64,000 nt of DNA from Sabellastarte sp. h YS-2021 (taxonomy: Eukaryota > Annelida > Polychaeta > Sabellida > Sabellidae). Positions 28,701 through 39,192 of the stretch are shown one piece after another. Every line of letters starts with the position of its first letter. The stretch's first letter is position 1. A model generated the notes under the pieces. That model ran no database searches and had not been told where the DNA came from. It was given only the letters and a program-made list of their open reading frames with translations. The stretch lies in assembly GCA_964017235.1 (NCBI GenBank), contig OZ024936.1:8842496-8906495 (forward strand), given 5' to 3'. Made by a program: the position numbers and the translations under genes.

Positions 28701-31700
28701 TGAAATTTTTACAGGAAACTCAGTTTATATCAGAGAATGAATTTGTATTAGGCTGGCATACTCGAGGGCCACATTAAAAATTTCAATTTCCGGGGTGTGG
28801 GGGGGCCCCAGGTTACCCCTCAGGTGGAAGATGTCAATTATATTCTAATATTGCCAATCTGAAGCCCAAATTTAATTTTATGCATATTCTAATAATTAAT
28901 GAGGATATTTTAGGCACATTTGGAGCATTACATGTCTAACCAGAAAATATTTCACCAAAATAGTGTTCTAAATATAGCCAAAAATAGATGTAAATCAGCC
29001 CAAACCAGTACCAAATATTGGTCTATAAGTCTGAAATTTGGCCTAAAAATCACTTGCCACATACTAAATCTGACTGCATAGGTTTTAGGATTACATCTGG
29101 TATACCAGTGGTGTCATATGTGTCATATGTGATCCAGGAAGGCGAAAATACAGCCTCAGATGGCTGTATCAGGAAATGCTGATATATTCTCAATTAAGGT
29201 AGATTCAAGGTTGAAAACCATATTGAATCACACAGGAGTCGCCCCTGAAATGAATTTTAGTATTGTGTTCCTTCAGAAATACATATGTAGCCCAAAGTAC
29301 AGGTTCAGGGAGTGTAGTTGGCGAGGGATAGGTAAAATGCAAGATCAGCCCAAACCACCCCTTAAAGTTGGTCAATCTGGCTGAAATTTTTACAGGAAAC
29401 TCAGTTTATATCAGAGAATGAATTTGTATTAGGCTGGCATACTCGAGGGCCACATTAAAAATTTCAATTTCCGGGGTGTGGGGGGGCCCCAGGTTACCCC
29501 TCAGGTGGAAGATGTCAATTATATTCTAATATTGCCAATCTGAAGCCCAAATTTAATTTTATGCATATTCTAATAATTAATGAGGATATTTTAGGCACAT
29601 TTGGAGCATTACATGTCTAACCAGAAAATATTTCACCAAAATAGTGTTCTAAATATAGCCAAAAATAGATGTAAATCAGCCCAAACCAGTACCAAATATT
29701 GGTCTATAAGTCTGAAATTTGGCCTAAAAATCACTTGCCACATACTAAATCTGACTGCATAGGTTTTAGGATTACATCTGGTATACCAGTGGTGTCATAT
29801 GTGTCATATGTGATCCAGGAAGGCGAAAATACAGCCTCAGATGGCTGTATCAGGAAATGCTGATATATTCTCAATTAAGGTAGATTCAAGGTTGAAAACC
29901 ATATTGAATCACACAGGAGTCGCCCCTGAAATGAATTTTAGTATTGTGTTCCTTCAGAAATACATATGTAGCCCAAAGTACAGGTTCAGGGAGTGTAGTT
30001 GGCGAGGGATAGGTAAAATGCCAGATCAGCCCAAACCACCCCTTAAAGTTGGTCAATCTGGCTGAAATTTTTACAGGAAACTCAGTTTATATCAGAGAAT
30101 GAATTTGTATTAGGCTGGCATACTCGAGGGCCACATTAAAAATTTCAATTTCCGGGGTGTGGGGGGGCCCCAGGTTACCCCTCAGGTGGAAGATGTCAAT
30201 TATATTCTAATATTGCCAATCTGAAGCCCAAATTTAATTTTATGCATATTCTAATAATTAATGAGGATATTTTAGGCACATTTGGAGCATTACATGTCTA
30301 ACCAGAAAATATTTCACCAAAATAGTGTTCTAAATATAGCCAAAAATAGACGTAAATCAGCCCAAACCAGTACCAAATATTGGTCTATAAGTCTGAAATT
30401 TGGCCTAAAAATCACTTGCCACATACTAAATCTGACTGCATAGGTTTTAGGATTACATCTGGTATACCAGTTGTGTCATATGTGTCATATGTGATCCAGG
30501 AAGGCGAAAATACAGCCTCAGATGGCTGTATCAGGAAATGCTGATATATTCTCAATTAAGGTAGATTCAAGGTTGAAAACCATATTGAATCACACAGGAG
30601 TCGCCCCTGAAATGAATTTTAGTATTGTGTTCCTTCAGAAATACATATGTAGCCCAAAGTACAGGTTCAGGGAGTGTAGTTGGCGAGGGATAGGTAAAAT
30701 GCCAGATCAGCCCAAACCACCCCTTAAAGCTGATCAATCTGGCTGAAATTTTTACAGGAAACTCAGTTTATATCAGAGAATGAATTTGTATTAGGCTGGC
30801 ATACTCGAGGGCCACATTAAAAATTTCAATTTCCGGGGTGTGGGGGGGCCCCAGGTTACCCCTCAGGTGGAAGATGTGAATTATATTCTAATATTGCCAA
30901 TCTGAAGCCCAAATTTAATTTTATGCATATTCTAATAATTAATGAGGATATTTTAGGCACATTTGGAGCATTACATGTCTAACCAGAAAATATTTCACCA
31001 AAATAGTGTTCTAAATATAGCCAAAAATAGATGTAAATCAGCCCAAACCAGTACCAAATATTGGTCTATAAGTCTGAAATTTGGCCTAAAAATCACTTGC
31101 CACATACTAAATCTGACTGCATAGGTTTTAGGATTACATCTGGTATACCAGTGGTGTCATATGTGTCATATGTGATCCAGGAAGGCGAAAATACAGCCTC
31201 AGATGGCTGTATCAGGAAATGCTGATATATTCTCAATTAAGGTAGATTCAAGGTTGAAAACCATATTGAATCACACAGGAGTCGCCCCTGAAATGAATTT
31301 TAGTATTGTGTTCCTTCAGAAATACATATGTAGCCCAAAGTACAGGTTCAGGGAGTGTAGTTGGCGAGGGATAGGTAAAATGCCAGATCAGCCCAAACCA
31401 CCCCTTAAAGTTGGTCAATCTGGCTGAAATTTTTACAGGAAACTCAGTTTATATCAGAGAATGAATTTGTATTAGGCTGGCATACTCGAGGGCCACATTA
31501 AAAATTTCAATTTCCGGGGTGTGGGGGGGGCCCCAGGTTACCCCTCAGGTGGAAGATGTGAATTATATTCTAATATTGCCAATCTGAAGCCCAAATTTAA
31601 TTTTATGCATATTCTAATAATTAATGAGGATATTTTAGGCACATTTGGAGCATTACATGTCTAACCAGAAAATATTTCACCAAAATAGTGTTCTAAATAT

Positions 31701-32812
31701 AGCCAAAAATAGATGTAAATCAGCCCAAACCAGTACCAAATATTGGTCTATAAGTCTGAAATTTGGCCTAAAAATCACTTGCCACATACTAAATCTGACT
31801 GCATAGGTTTTAGGATTACATCTGGTATACCAGTGGTGTCATATGTGTCATATGTGATCCAGGAAGGCGAAAATACAGCCTCAGATGGCTGTATCAGGAA
31901 ATGCTGATATATTCTCAATTAAGGTAGATTCAAGGTTGAAAACCATATTGAATCACACAGGAGTCGCCCCTGAAATGAATTTTAGTATTGTGTTCCTTCA
32001 GAAATACATATGTAGCCCAAAGTACAGGTTCAGGGAGTGTAGTTGGCGAGGGATAGGTAAAATGCAAGATCAGCCCAAACCACCCCTTAAAGTTGGTCAA
32101 TCTGGCTGAAATTTTTACAGGAAACTCAGTTTATATCAGAGAATGAATTTGTATTAGGCTGGCATACTCGAGGGCCACATTAAAAATTTCAATTTCCGGG
32201 GTGTGGGGGGCCCCAGGTTACCCCTCAGGTGGAAGATGTCAATTATATTCTAATATTGCCAATCTGAAGCCCAAATTTAATTTTATGCATATTCTAATAA
32301 TTAATGAGGATATTTTAGGCACATTTGGAGCATTACATGTCTAACCAGAAAATATTTCACCAAAATAGTGTTCTAAATATAGCCAAAAATAGATGTAAAT
32401 CAGCCCAAACCAGTACCAAATATTGGTCTATAAGTCTGAAATTTGGCCTAAAAATCACTTGCCACATACTAAATCTGACTGCATAGGTTTTAGGATTACA
32501 TCTGGTATACCAGTGGTGTCATATGTGTCATATGTGATCCAGGAAGGCGAAAATACAGCCTCAGATGGCTGTATCAGGAAATGCTGATATATTCTCAATT
32601 AAGGTAGATTCAAGGTTGAAAACCATATTGAATCACACAGGAGTCGCCCCTGAAATGAATTTTAGTATTGTGTTCCTTCAGAAATACATATGTAGCCCAA
32701 AGTACAGGTTCAGGGAGTGTAGTTGGCGAGGGATAGGTAAAATGCCAGATCAGCCCAAACCACCCCTTAAAGTTGGTCAATCTGGCTGAAATTTTTACAG
32801 GAAACTCAGTTT

Positions 32813-33062
32813 CACTTGGGGCGTCCAGGCGCCCCAGATGTCAGTCCTGCCCCACAGACAGTATCTTACCTGGTACCTTATTAACACTTTAGGTACCAGT
32901 CTAATGTGAATGGTTATGTAAAGCAATGTCAGTTGCTAGGTACCCCAGTAAACAACACATTCTCATTGGTTGCCCCTGTTTCACTGTGCTTCTCCCCTTG
33001 AAACAAAGTCACTTTGAAACTTGACATTGAGTGGAAGACATGTTAACTAAGAACTTGAATTT
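32813..33062 (+). repeat. A1 split direct repeat of the YR retrotransposon
   Basis: This 250-bp left terminal repeat is identical, by eye, to A2 at 38893-39142. It begins cacttggggcg. Two stem-loops lie near its start: TGGGGCG/CGCCCCA at 32817-32836 (6-nt loop) and CTGGTACCT/AGGTACCAG at 32870-32899 (12-nt loop). In this family A repeats template the rebuilding of the circular intermediate, and the outer end is the recombination site. Confidence 0.88.
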
Positions 33063-33486
33063 TACTGAGGAACTTGAACTTTTTAATTTTTGATTTTATT
33101 TTCTTTAGTTTTTTATACTGTTTTAGGTTTTAAAGTGTAAGATAGTGTATATAAAATGGAACGGTCATTTAGCAAGCAACAAGTGTTTTTATGTTTGTGA
33201 TTTCTGAAGTCCAGTAGTGCAGTGGCTGGATGAACTGTTTGTGACACGTCAACTTTTTGACGCCTTCTGTGAACTGATTGAGTCGTCTTGACAACCTCAG
33301 GCTTTGCATATTGGTTACAAAGGGACGGTCTAACCTATATTTTCAATCATCTTTGCATGTTTATGCCAATTTGGTCGTGATTTGTCAAATTATACCCTTT
33401 GATTAAGCCTGACATTGTCAAGATTGTAGCTGATCCTTTCTTGCCTATGTTCTTAACAGAGACAGAGATTTATATTTGATTTAAAA
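33063..33486 (+). other. Untranslated leader of the YR retrotransposon
   Basis: This is AT-rich sequence between the A1 repeat and the first ORF. I see no convincing ORF, tRNA primer-binding site or repeat in it. A promoter probably lies here or in A1, but no clear TATA box and start pair can be assigned. Confidence 0.5.
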
Positions 33487-34581
33487 ATGCCTGACAACAA
33501 ACAAAGGTGTAAAAACTGTAAAAGCAGACATGCCCCACCCACGGGGAAGAAGTGTAAATTTGTGAGTGAACAGAATGATGTTACCCAAGGACTTGTACGA
33601 GATGCTGCCGTTGCAAGTGAGTCACTTGCTACAGATCACAGTCAGGATCTGGGCGGACAGCGGATACAGATGGAAATCCTGGAGCAGCTGAAGAGGATGT
33701 CACACAGGTTGGATCTGGTTGAAGATCAAGTAGTAGCCACAACACAGCAGACAGCTCAGGCGTCAACTTCAGGAAAGTTAAGTACAGATACTGTTTTGTC
33801 AAGTTCTAGCAAAAAAAGTAGCAAAAGTAAAAAAAGTAGGCCCACTTATGTAACCAGTGATTCGTCCTCAGACGAAAGTGACACCCCCTCCATGGAACAA
33901 TTAAAGTCCAATGCTATTCAGAAAAAAGTTGACAGGAGGCTTAGGGAGTTAAACCACAGTTCACACCTCCCAGGTAGTGATAGTTCTGTCAAATTAAAAT
34001 CAAAACGAGGAGGCAGTGTTGAGGTTAATGTAAAAAACAAAGTGTCATGGCCTCACGAGGCCATACTGGGTGGCGTCAGTAGGCAAAGGGTCACATACGA
34101 CCAGTTGACGCTCACCCAGTGGGTGCAAGGTTTTTGTAAAAACATCATGGAGGAAAGTTGTAATGATAGAAGGTATACCATGGTTTCCTACTTGAGTGAT
34201 CTGATGGAGGATGTCACAGATTTTTCTTGGCAGAGTGCTAAGGCAGCACATGCTGTCTTACTTTGCGAAATGGAGCGGGGTTCCCTCCAGTGGGAAGACA
34301 TGGACCGAATTGATCGGATCCGAAGGGCCCATGCTCAAAAGCATGTTGCAAGTAGGGGTGGTTGGGCTAAGCCATCAGATCTCTCGGGTAGGAAACCATG
34401 GTTTTGTAAAAGTTTTCAGACAGGTGTTTGTTCACATACAGGTGACCATGAAAATAATGGGAAGTTGCAAAGGCACATATGTGCTCATTGCCTCAAGGGG
34501 GGTAGGCAACTTAACCATCCCGAGAAGGATTGTAATGTCAAAAAACAGGCAAAAAACGATCAAGCAGCTGCCCATCATTAG
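33487..34581 (+). CDS. Gag-like protein of the YR retrotransposon
   Basis: A 364-residue ORF starts at an ATG after the leader. The N-terminus has a Cys/His cluster (C8, C11, H15, C23). Next comes a Ser/Lys-rich low-complexity stretch around residues 95-130, then a central region of about 100 residues with W/L-rich helical character. The C-terminus has a Cys/His-rich zone beginning WFCKSF and containing ICAHCLKGG and HPEKDC, which reads as two adjacent zinc knuckle-like motifs. This layout, with CCCH-type fingers at the end, is what gag-like ORF1 proteins of Ngaro and DIRS elements show. The inferred role is packaging element RNA into a nucleoprotein particle. Assignment rests on position before the RT gene and the Cys motifs, not on a close match I can name. 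Confidence 0.7.
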   Translation: MPDNKQRCKNCKSRHAPPTGKKCKFVSEQNDVTQGLVRDAAVASESLATDHSQDLGGQRIQMEILEQLKRMSHRLDLVEDQVVATTQQTAQASTSGKLSTDTVLSSSSKKSSKSKKSRPTYVTSDSSSDESDTPSMEQLKSNAIQKKVDRRLRELNHSSHLPGSDSSVKLKSKRGGSVEVNVKNKVSWPHEAILGGVSRQRVTYDQLTLTQWVQGFCKNIMEESCNDRRYTMVSYLSDLMEDVTDFSWQSAKAAHAVLLCEMERGSLQWEDMDRIDRIRRAHAQKHVASRGGWAKPSDLSGRKPWFCKSFQTGVCSHTGDHENNGKLQRHICAHCLKGGRQLNHPEKDCNVKKQAKNDQAAAHH

Positions 34582-34766
34582 GATGGAGCAGCTGTGCAGA
34601 TGTATCTGTCGCGGGTAGTCCAAAAATCACTAACACTGATCAGCTCACCGGTGATGACAATGAATCAAGTTGTAATTCAAATACCATTGAGGGCAGTGCC
34701 AAAAACACCAAATATGTAGCTAGGTTCTTTTATAACTCGGCTGTTAGACCCAGAGACATTGACAAT

Positions 34767-37187
34767 TTGCTTGCAAAAAAGTCAAAAAATATTTTTGAAA
34801 ATTCAGAAATTCTGGTCAAAACTCGAATTTTTCAGCGAGCTAGCAGCCCCAGTGCGAAGGTTACAAACAAAATACCTACTGGCCAGCATAAACTGCACTA
34901 CCACCCTGTTGTCCACCCTCGGCGGCGTTCGGACTCCCTCGAACTTGATAATGCAAAGAGTACCCACATAGAGAGTACAATTGAACCTGGTGAATGTATT
35001 GGTCGTGGTTTGAATGTCAATGACGTTAAAAATGCTCCACAGGTAACCAACATGGCCTTGGGTTTGAATCCTCACCCGGATTGCCAGGTTAACCCGGAAT
35101 CCAATGAAGTGCAAAATGTCAGTAATAACAATCATACAAATCTCGCCAGCAATGGAGACATGGGTTGCAAAGGTAGTGAGAACTCCCAGAAGCATGAAAA
35201 CCCCTGTAAAACGGTCATTGCTAGGTCCATGGGTTTGTGTCCTGTAACTCACAGTAACAACATGGTCTCGGGTTCAAATCTCAAAAATCAGAGCAGGGTG
35301 AACTCCGCCATAAATGAAAAGGTGGGTCTGGATGGTCCTGTACCTCTGTATGATGTGAATTCAATTGGTGTGGAAGAAAAATTCGCCAATAGTATCATGC
35401 ATTTTCAACAATTCAACAAATCTCAGGTCCCCATTGGGGCTAATAGTCAAATTTTCAAAGAATGGAGTGAACAATCAGACTTTCAATTTGGCTTCATTCC
35501 ATTGGGTGAGCAAGTAATGCCTGGCGACCTAACTTGTAATACCTCAAAAAAATCCTTACTTGAGATTCATGACACAGTTAGGCAGTCTGGTAAGCCCAAT
35601 TTTTTGGGGGCTCGCATACCTATGGTCTCACAGCTTAATGTCGAAGCATGGGAGAAACATCTGAAGGGTTACTGGGATCAGCAGCTGCTGCAGCTGCTTA
35701 AGTTCGGATTCCCCCTTGACTTCAACAGGGATTGCCCATTACAAAGTGAAAAAGGTAACCATAGCTCAGCCACACAGTTTCCCAAAGATGTGGATGCCTA
35801 TATTGAGGAGGAAAGCAGGTATGGGGCCATATTAGGGCCATTCAAAGAAAATCCAATTCAAAACTGTCACACGTCACCGTTCATGACCAGAAACAAGCCA
35901 AACTCTGACAGGCGTAGGGTCATTATTGATTTGAGCTGGCCCATTGGGGCTTCTGTTAATGCTGGCATTGACAAGGACACATATTTGAATAGTCCTTTTG
36001 CTTTGACCTTCCCCACTATAGATGATATTACATCACAGCTCAAACGCTTAGGTAGGGGCGCGCTCTTATACAAGATTGACGTAAGCAGAGCTTTTCGACA
36101 TGTGAGGGTTGATCCTGGGGATTTTGACCTCCTGGGGCTCCAGTGGCGTCACGCTTACGTTGATACGTGCCTTCCGTTCGGGACGCGTCACGGGAGCCAG
36201 ATTTTTCAACGCCTCAGCGACGCTGTGCGTCACGTCATGCGTCAGAAAGGTTTTTGCGTCATCGACTACATAGACGATTACGTCGGGATGGGCGTCACTG
36301 ACGTTGCGCATGCGTCATTCAACGCGTTATTCCAGCTTATGGGGGACCTGGGCCTTACCATCAGTGACAGCAAGCTAGTACCCCCCAGTACTCAAGTTGT
36401 GTGCCTGGGCATATTAATCAATACTGAGAATGGCACTGTCTCCATCCCCCCTGAAAAGTTGCGTCAGATTTCTGACACTGTGCGTCAATGGCTTGGCAAA
36501 ACATCATGTACTAAAAGGCAACTGCAGTCCATACTTGGCATGCTTTTGTATGTCCATAAGTGTGTGAAGCCAGCTCGTGCTTTTTTAAACAGAATGCTGG
36601 CCCTCCTGAGATCTGGTCATGCTGCACAAAAAATCACTTTGACCCCTGAGTTCAAACGTGACCTTAGATGGTTTGACAAGTTCCTTCCACTCTACAATGG
36701 GGTGTCACTTTATGACCACAGGCCCATTGATCATACTCTTGAGCTGGATGCCTGCTTGAAGGGCCTCGGGGGGCGTTGGTGTAGGTATGTTTACCATCTT
36801 CCCATACCTGAAGGCCATATGAACTGGTCCATCGTCCACCTCGAAATGATAAACATACTCCTGTCAATTAGATTGTTTCAGGCCCAATGGGCAGGTCGAA
36901 AAGTGTTAATAAAGTGTGATAATGAAGCAGTGGTCACAGTTCTCAGGTCAGGCAGAGCAAGAGATCCCTTCCTTGGGGCATGTGCCCGGAACATATGGTA
37001 TGCCGGTTCCTTGGCAGATATGGACATTCAGTATGTCCACATCAGGGGGCTGGACAACAGGGTGGCTGACTTACTGTCTCGTTGGACAGGTTGTTACAAA
37101 GATGTTATTGAACTACAGAGTCATGTTGAGGATCCCATATGGGTCCCTGTTAGTATGGAATTTCTGGAAATTGATCCAGAACTATAA
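34767..37187 (+). CDS. Reverse transcriptase-RNase H polyprotein of the YR retrotransposon
   Basis: A long open region of about 800 codons. The first 300 residues are low in motifs and rich in Asn and Ser. The reverse transcriptase follows: ALLYKIDVSRAFRHV (motif A), LPFGTRHGSQIFQRL (motif B) and the catalytic box VIDYIDDYVGMG (motif C, YIDD). RNase H comes after it, with LELDACLKGLGG, HLEMINILLSI, IKCDNEAVVTVL and GLDNRVADLLSRW supplying the acidic residues and the final Asp. The RT is of the DIRS/Ngaro type, in which RNase H directly follows RT and no aspartic protease is visible. The true translation start is unclear because the open region begins at a non-ATG codon. YR retroelements often express pol from frames that overlap or follow gag. 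An unusual CpG-rich patch lies inside the RT domain (see findings). Confidence 0.85.
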   Translation: MLAKKSKNIFENSEILVKTRIFQRASSPSAKVTNKIPTGQHKLHYHPVVHPRRRSDSLELDNAKSTHIESTIEPGECIGRGLNVNDVKNAPQVTNMALGLNPHPDCQVNPESNEVQNVSNNNHTNLASNGDMGCKGSENSQKHENPCKTVIARSMGLCPVTHSNNMVSGSNLKNQSRVNSAINEKVGLDGPVPLYDVNSIGVEEKFANSIMHFQQFNKSQVPIGANSQIFKEWSEQSDFQFGFIPLGEQVMPGDLTCNTSKKSLLEIHDTVRQSGKPNFLGARIPMVSQLNVEAWEKHLKGYWDQQLLQLLKFGFPLDFNRDCPLQSEKGNHSSATQFPKDVDAYIEEESRYGAILGPFKENPIQNCHTSPFMTRNKPNSDRRRVIIDLSWPIGASVNAGIDKDTYLNSPFALTFPTIDDITSQLKRLGRGALLYKIDVSRAFRHVRVDPGDFDLLGLQWRHAYVDTCLPFGTRHGSQIFQRLSDAVRHVMRQKGFCVIDYIDDYVGMGVTDVAHASFNALFQLMGDLGLTISDSKLVPPSTQVVCLGILINTENGTVSIPPEKLRQISDTVRQWLGKTSCTKRQLQSILGMLLYVHKCVKPARAFLNRMLALLRSGHAAQKITLTPEFKRDLRWFDKFLPLYNGVSLYDHRPIDHTLELDACLKGLGGRWCRYVYHLPIPEGHMNWSIVHLEMINILLSIRLFQAQWAGRKVLIKCDNEAVVTVLRSGRARDPFLGACARNIWYAGSLADMDIQYVHIRGLDNRVADLLSRWTGCYKDVIELQSHVEDPIWVPVSMEFLEIDPEL

Positions 37188-37236
37188 TGTCATTTCAGTG
37201 TGTGTTCCTTGCTAGGGGCCATCTGTATAGATAAAC

Positions 37237-38323
37237 ATGTTAATTAATAATTGTGTAATAAGTGTTCTTCCCTGTAAGCCCCTGGGCAGGGGCGTCATTG
37301 CTAATATACATGTTACTAAAATGCAGTTACTATGCTTTGTTTCAGGCAATGTGGTGTTGAAATCCTTGTCTAAGAAAGCAGCTGTTAGAACGCAAGCTGC
37401 CTTCAGGCCTAAGACGAGACAAGCCTACTTCAGAATGTTCAAGGTGTTCCTGGCCTTTTGTATTTGTATGGATGTATCAGTGGCCAGAGTTAATGTTCAA
37501 GTAATCTTGTCATTTCTGGAGTGTCTTGTATATAACAAATGTTCTGTTGCTATGATATCGAATTATGTGTCAGCCATAAAGGCTTGCTTTGTCTTGTATG
37601 ACTTGCCTTTCCACATCCTGGACCATCAAAAGATCAAATATTTCCAAAAATCTCTGAGAATCAATCGACCTCTGAGCTTGACCTCTCATAACATCATTGA
37701 CCTAGATGGCCTTGAAAAAATATCTTTAGCCTGTCAAGAATTCAACTGTGGCCAAGTCCTTCGAGCGGTGTTTCTGACTGGATTTTTTTGGATTTTTTAG
37801 ACTTTCGAACTTGGCCCCTCACTCTGTGTCAGGTTTTGACCCCTCCAGGCATCTTACTGGACAGGATCTATTTTTCACTAATAAAATGGTTAAAGTCCTC
37901 ATCAAATGGTCTAAGACCATCCAAACTAGAGATACTGCTCAAGTCATTTCACTACCAAAGTTAAAAAATAGAATAATCTGTCCTTTCAGGGCCCTTAAGG
38001 CCCTCCAGGCTTTATATCCCATGTCTGCAGATCACTCTGCCTTCCAAGTTAATGTACAATCGGGCTGGCAGCCCATCACTGATAGTAAGATCAGAAAGTG
38101 TTTGAAATCCATCAATATGACCTTGGGTTTGAACCCTCACTTCTATACGTTTCACTCATTTCGAAGGTCAGGGGCGACATTTGCGTATAATGCACACATC
38201 CCCATTCAACAAATACAGCGTCATGGTACCTGGAGCTCAGATTGTATCTGGCGCTATATTCAGGCTGACCACTCTTCTGGTGAAAGCCTTGCTTTATCAC
38301 TTGCTACTGTTATTAATGCATAA
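37237..38323 (+). pseudogene. Tyrosine recombinase region of the YR retrotransposon (broken)
   Basis: This coding region takes the place of the integrase of LTR elements. The N-terminal part resembles the helical core-binding domain of tyrosine recombinases (TRQAYFRMFKVFLAFC). The C-terminal part has the catalytic signature: HSFRRSGATFAY (the H-x-x-R box), then RHGTW with the second His, then WRYIQ with the nucleophilic Tyr. In YR retrotransposons this enzyme joins a circular DNA copy to the target without a target duplication, which matches the clean junctions here. The region is not one continuous frame and looks broken, with about one break. Confidence 0.85.
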
Positions 38324-38343
38324 ATGCTCCTACTGTTGGGGTT

Positions 38344-38892
38344 GAGGGCTTATTATATTGCTGTATGTCATGTATTTTTCACAATCTTGTAAACCTTAGG
38401 TCTTCTGGTCTCCAGCCTTAGGGTGACCTTAACTTCAACACTTTTCAAATCATCACCTCCAGTTGTGAGGTCATTGCTACTTTGATGGGCGACCCTGAGC
38501 AGGGGTCACCTTGGTTTGACATCATGTGACCTTTCAAGGTCATTCCCTCTTGCTGGATTCGGGTAGACTTCTTGGTATTCTTTTATTTTAGTATTTTAAA
38601 TATTTCAAGCTGGTAAACTTCTGAAGTGACTTCTTATGAACTATGAACTTTAACTTATCAGTCACTTCTTCGTGTATTTAGTAACTCATTAATGATTCTA
38701 GTGACTTCTTATGAACTATGAACTCTAACTTACTAGTCACTATTTACTGCATTTACATTACTCAGAATCTGTATATTTTTACTGACCTGTAAATAACTTT
38801 TAGTATAGATATGTATATTATATATATATTTGTTATGTATTAAACAAAGTGCCCTCAACTCTGTGTTTTTACTGCCTTGGGGTGGGGACTGT
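38344..38892 (+). repeat. B1 split direct repeat of the YR retrotransposon
   Basis: This 549-bp repeat matches B2 at 39193-39741 with a single difference that I can see (ggtctcc against ggtcccc). It contains a cluster of TGACC/GGTCA half-sites, two hairpins with AGTGACT/AGTCACT arms 75 bp apart, and an AT-rich end (tatatatatattt) before the terminal ggggtggggactgt. Confidence 0.88.
38421..38542 (+). promoter_or_regulatory. Cluster of nuclear-receptor-like half-sites in the B repeat
   Basis: Within about 120 bp lie TGACCTT (near 38424), GAGGTCA (38467-38473), GGGGTCA (38502-38508) and the everted pair TGACCTTTCAAGGTCA (38527-38542), which is TGACCT and AGGTCA with a 4-bp spacer. The same set is present in B2, 849 bp further on. 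These match the AGGTCA half-site bound by nuclear receptors. Whether they work as a promoter element is inference only. Confidence 0.35.
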
Positions 38893-39142
38893 CACTTGGG
38901 GCGTCCAGGCGCCCCAGATGTCAGTCCTGCCCCACAGACAGTATCTTACCTGGTACCTTATTAACACTTTAGGTACCAGTCTAATGTGAATGGTTATGTA
39001 AAGCAATGTCAGTTGCTAGGTACCCCAGTAAACAACACATTCTCATTGGTTGCCCCTGTTTCACTGTGCTTCTCCCCTTGAAACAAAGTCACTTTGAAAC
39101 TTGACATTGAGTGGAAGACATGTTAACTAAGAACTTGAATTT
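38893..39142 (+). repeat. A2 split direct repeat of the YR retrotransposon
   Basis: Internal copy of A1, 250 bp, including both stem-loops (first one at 38897-38916). It directly abuts B1, so the joint ...ggactgt/cacttgg... at 38892/38893 has the sequence expected where the two ends of a circular intermediate are joined. Confidence 0.88.
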
Positions 39143-39192
39143 CCCTCCCACCCTCCCTGGAGAATGTAATAACCACTCTCTAGGTGGGGCCA
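39143..39192 (+). other. 50-bp segment between A2 and B2
   Basis: C-rich then mixed sequence (starts ccctcccaccctccc) that is absent between the other repeat copies. In A1...B1A2B2 elements A2 and B2 usually adjoin, so this is an extra or variable piece. Its origin is not clear. Confidence 0.6.

Larger units (their letters stand above)
1..32812 (+). repeat. 681-bp satellite array, left part
   Basis: Head-to-tail tandem copies of a unit of about 681 bp (679-685 bp). The same landmarks recur every unit, for example a 225-nt open frame starting at 553, 1234, 1915 and so on to 32565. There are 48 copies with that landmark, all in one orientation and nearly identical. Length differences come mostly from a G-run (ggggtgtgggg...cccc) and an A-run (attaaaaattt). 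Each unit holds the 10-bp palindrome TGGTATACCA, followed about 50 bp later by a hairpin with arms ATACAGCC/GGCTGTAT. No gene is supported. The 74-codon frame is present in every unit but its variants look neutral. The array continues beyond the left window edge and resumes in phase after the insertion at 32813. Confidence 0.98.

Noticed and set aside
34045-34251. Minus-strand and alternative-frame ORFs across the gag and RT genes (also around 34211-34623, 34803-35252 and 35867-36867)
   Set aside because: They lie opposite or out of frame with genes that have clear motifs and show no domains themselves.
35052-38143. Near-identical 25-bp strings (tggccttgggtttgaatc near 35055 and tgaccttgggtttgaacc near 38119) in pol and the recombinase region
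   Set aside because: Short, in different protein contexts, and likely coincidence or a small conversion. No larger repeat surrounds them.
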